Shown here: positions 4,797-6,300 of the stretch, one piece after another
Numbering within the stretch: position 1 is the first letter of the stretch
Layout: each line of letters starts with the position of its first letter
Source of the DNA: an uncultured Caryophanales bacterium
GTDB taxonomy: Bacteria; Bacillota_I; Bacilli_A; RFN20; CAG-826
Length of the DNA: 6,300 nt
Assembly (NCBI GenBank): GCA_946410525.1
Contig: CAMKAQ010000059.1
Coordinates: 1 to 6,300, forward strand
Reading direction: 5' to 3'
The notes under the pieces: model-generated
The model's input: only the letters and a program-made list of their open reading frames with translations
What the model was told of the DNA's origin: nothing
The model's database searches: none
Made by a program: the position numbers and the translations under genes

Positions 4797-6300
4797 TTAT
4801 TTGACCTCCTTGATGTAGTTAAGAATCGAGTTCTTCATGTTGGTCGCCTTTGGAGTGTATTCCGGATGCTCTTTGAGGGCGGTTGCGATACGCTTCACAA
4901 CGATCTCTGGAGCACGGATGTCATCGGCTCTCTCATCGACGTTCCAGGTAGCGACCTTGTGGGTCTCGGAGATATCGAAGAAAGGTGGCTGATAAAGGCT
5001 ATCGACCTCAAGGGCGTTGACGTTTCTTGGGGTGAAGGCGTCGCCCTTAGCAGGGATGAGCATGTTCGGTGGGGTGCCTGGGATCGCGTTCAGCTTCTCT
5101 TTGGTCTCAAGGTCTGGGACGGAGCCAAGGAGGGCCCAAGTGTATGGGTGGCGAGGATCGTAGAAGATATCTTCGGCAGTGCCTTGCTCAACGATCTTGC
5201 CAGCGTACATGACGGCGATATCGTCGGCCATATTGGCGACGACACCAAGGTCATGGGTGATGAAGACGATAGAGAGGTTCTTCTCCTCTTTGAGCTTGTT
5301 GATGAGCTCAAGGATCTGAGACTGGATGGTGACGTCAAGAGCGGTCGTTGGCTCGTCGCAGATAAGGATTTCTGGGCTGGAGCAAAGGGCGATCGCGATG
5401 ACGATACGTTGTCTCATACCGCCAGAGAGCTCGAATGGATATTGGGAATAACGCTTCTCAGCGTCCTTGATGCCAACTTCCTCAAGCATCTTGACGGCTC
5501 GATGTTTGGCTTCGTTCTTGGTGAGCTCACTCTTAGAGGCGACGACCGCTTCGGCATACTTCTTGAGGATGTCGGAGTGGATGCGGAGCTTCTCTTCCTC
5601 GCTTCTAGAGAGAAGGTTCTCTAAATGGGCAAGGAGGGTCTTTGTCGCAGCTTCAAGCTTTTCGCTATAGGCCTCTGGGGTGGTGATGACCTCACGGAGT
5701 TTGGCGCGGATATCGGCTGGAAGGTCATAGAAGTCCTTCACGCCGTATTTGGCCATGTATTGGTCACGTTGCTCAATAAGTTTCTTAGAGAGCTTCGCGG
5801 ATTTGCAGTACTCTTTGACGACGGTTGGGAAGACGCTTAAGTCGTTGTCTTTCTCAATCGCGATGCCAAGTTCGCAAGATGATAAAGGTTTATAGACCTT
5901 TTTGAAGGCTTCTTCGCACTTGGTGAGATCAGAGAAGCCACCGCTAACGATTTCCTTGATGGTTGGAAGAAGGATATTGATGTTGTCGGATTGCTTTCTG
6001 ATTTCTCGCTCTAAAGTGTCAGCGAAGAGGGTTTCGAATTCGGATAAGTCGATCAAAGTGTCCTTTGGGGTCTCTTCGACGTACTTCTCTAGACGTTCCG
6101 TTTCGGACTTGTCGGTGAGAGTGAGGAGTCCATTGATGGTCTTAAGGACCTTGATGGCCTCTTTCTTGTCCGCCTTGTGTTTAAGGACCATGGCTTCGGT
6201 AAGCTGCTTACCGACGATCATGATTGGGTTTAAGGAGCTAAGAGGGTCTTGGAAGATCATTGAGATCTTGACGCCTCTGAGTTTAGTGAATTGCTCTTCG
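4797..6300 (-). CDS. oppD: Oligopeptide ABC transporter ATP-binding protein OppD (start beyond window)
   Basis: This is the partner ATPase of OppF in the Opp peptide importer. Only the C-terminal 500 residues are here. The frame stays open to the right edge and reads EEQFTKLRGVKIS before MIFQDP, the Q-loop, so the first ATG in the window (6260) is internal and Walker A lies outside. Numbering from that Met: Q-loop at 4, signature LSGGMRQR 278-285, Walker B EILICDEP 297-304, D-loop TALD 306-309, H-loop H336, HPYT 371-374, and PGTPPNM at 394-400 typical of OppD. A family member has about 150 residues between Q-loop and signature counterparts at most, whereas here there are about 270, owing to a mainly helical insert of roughly 215 residues (36-253). 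The four cysteines usual in the C-terminal motif are replaced by D407, N413, D420 and T438. oppF starts 2 bp after its TAA stop. Confidence 0.92.
   Translation of the reverse strand, partial: EEQFTKLRGVKISMIFQDPLSSLNPIMIVGKQLTEAMVLKHKADKKEAIKVLKTINGLLTLTDKSETERLEKYVEETPKDTLIDLSEFETLFADTLEREIRKQSDNINILLPTIKEIVSGGFSDLTKCEEAFKKVYKPLSSCELGIAIEKDNDLSVFPTVVKEYCKSAKLSKKLIEQRDQYMAKYGVKDFYDLPADIRAKLREVITTPEAYSEKLEAATKTLLAHLENLLSRSEEEKLRIHSDILKKYAEAVVASKSELTKNEAKHRAVKMLEEVGIKDAEKRYSQYPFELSGGMRQRIVIAIALCSSPEILICDEPTTALDVTIQSQILELINKLKEEKNLSIVFITHDLGVVANMADDIAVMYAGKIVEQGTAEDIFYDPRHPYTWALLGSVPDLETKEKLNAIPGTPPNMLIPAKGDAFTPRNVNALEVDSLYQPPFFDISETHKVATWNVDERADDIRAPEIVVKRIATALKEHPEYTPKATNMKNSILNYIKEVK
4804..4811 (-). 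promoter_or_regulatory. Shine-Dalgarno of oppF inside the last codons of oppD
   Basis: AAGGAGGT on the minus strand lies 9 nt before the oppF ATG (4794) and is formed by the final Lys-Glu-Val codons of oppD. Its near-full complementarity to the 16S tail and the 2-bp gap predict high, coupled translation of the two ATPase subunits. Confidence 0.88.
5502..6155 (-). other. Large insertion domain in OppD between Q-loop and ABC signature
   Basis: About 215 residues separate the normal helical-domain start (GKQLTEAMVLKHKADKKEAI) from its normal continuation (AKHRAVKMLEEVGI). The insert is mostly charged and helical, with three scattered cysteines and a probable folded core (about 90-190). It has no membrane segment and no motif I recognise. 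Its position, in the helical subdomain that faces the membrane subunits, differs from that of the OppF insert. Confidence 0.8.

Noticed and set aside
4794..5624. Long + strand open frame of 276 codons opposite oppD
   Set aside because: It lies wholly antisense to a conserved ATPase, has no suitable ribosome binding site, and shows no family features. Strong codon bias on the minus strand leaves such open frames.
4797..6260. oppD as a complete 487-residue gene starting at 6260
   Set aside because: That Met is the one in the Q-loop MIFQDP. The frame continues upstream with family-typical residues to the window edge, and Walker A is missing, so the gene is cut by the window.

Overview
The window suggests a low-to-moderate-GC member of the Firmicutes/Bacilli, possibly one of the gut lineages related to Mollicutes. 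The evidence is indirect: strong GGAGG-type ribosome binding sites, an Opp-type peptide transporter with long inserted helical domains, a DUF3899-like membrane protein in that operon, and a Firmicutes-style ATPase gene. TGA serves as a stop in three genes here (the ATPase, oppF and the DUF3899-like gene), and tryptophan is read from TGG where I checked. This argues against the Mycoplasma/Spiroplasma code, in which TGA is tryptophan. The genus cannot be fixed from this sequence.

Layout. Positions 1-105 are an A-rich, C-poor leader with six copies of an AGTATAA-type word spaced about 9.5 bp apart, then a GGAGG ribosome binding site. On the + strand follows one gene (106-1155) for a P-loop ATPase with a C-terminal winged-helix-like domain. 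A hairpin at 1180-1200 with a T run on both sides separates it from a convergent minus-strand operon filling the rest of the window.

Read in its transcription direction (right to left), the operon is: oppD (cut by the right edge), oppF (2 bp after oppD), a DUF3899-like three-helix membrane protein (ATGA overlap with oppF), and an M6-like zinc metalloprotease lipoprotein (14 bp later, its Shine-Dalgarno touching the previous stop codon). Such packing implies one transcript. The likely logic is a surface-anchored protease cutting proteins outside the cell, with OppD/OppF powering uptake of the peptides. The permease subunits and binding protein would lie beyond the right edge.

The most interesting points are the phased AGTATAA array in front of an ATPase that has its own putative DNA-binding domain (a candidate self-regulating unit); two large charged helical insertions placed at different points in the two transporter ATPases; loss of all four cysteines of the usual OppD C-terminal motif; and linkage of a secreted protease to the peptide importer. 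No tRNA, rRNA, CRISPR array, insertion sequence or origin was recognised.
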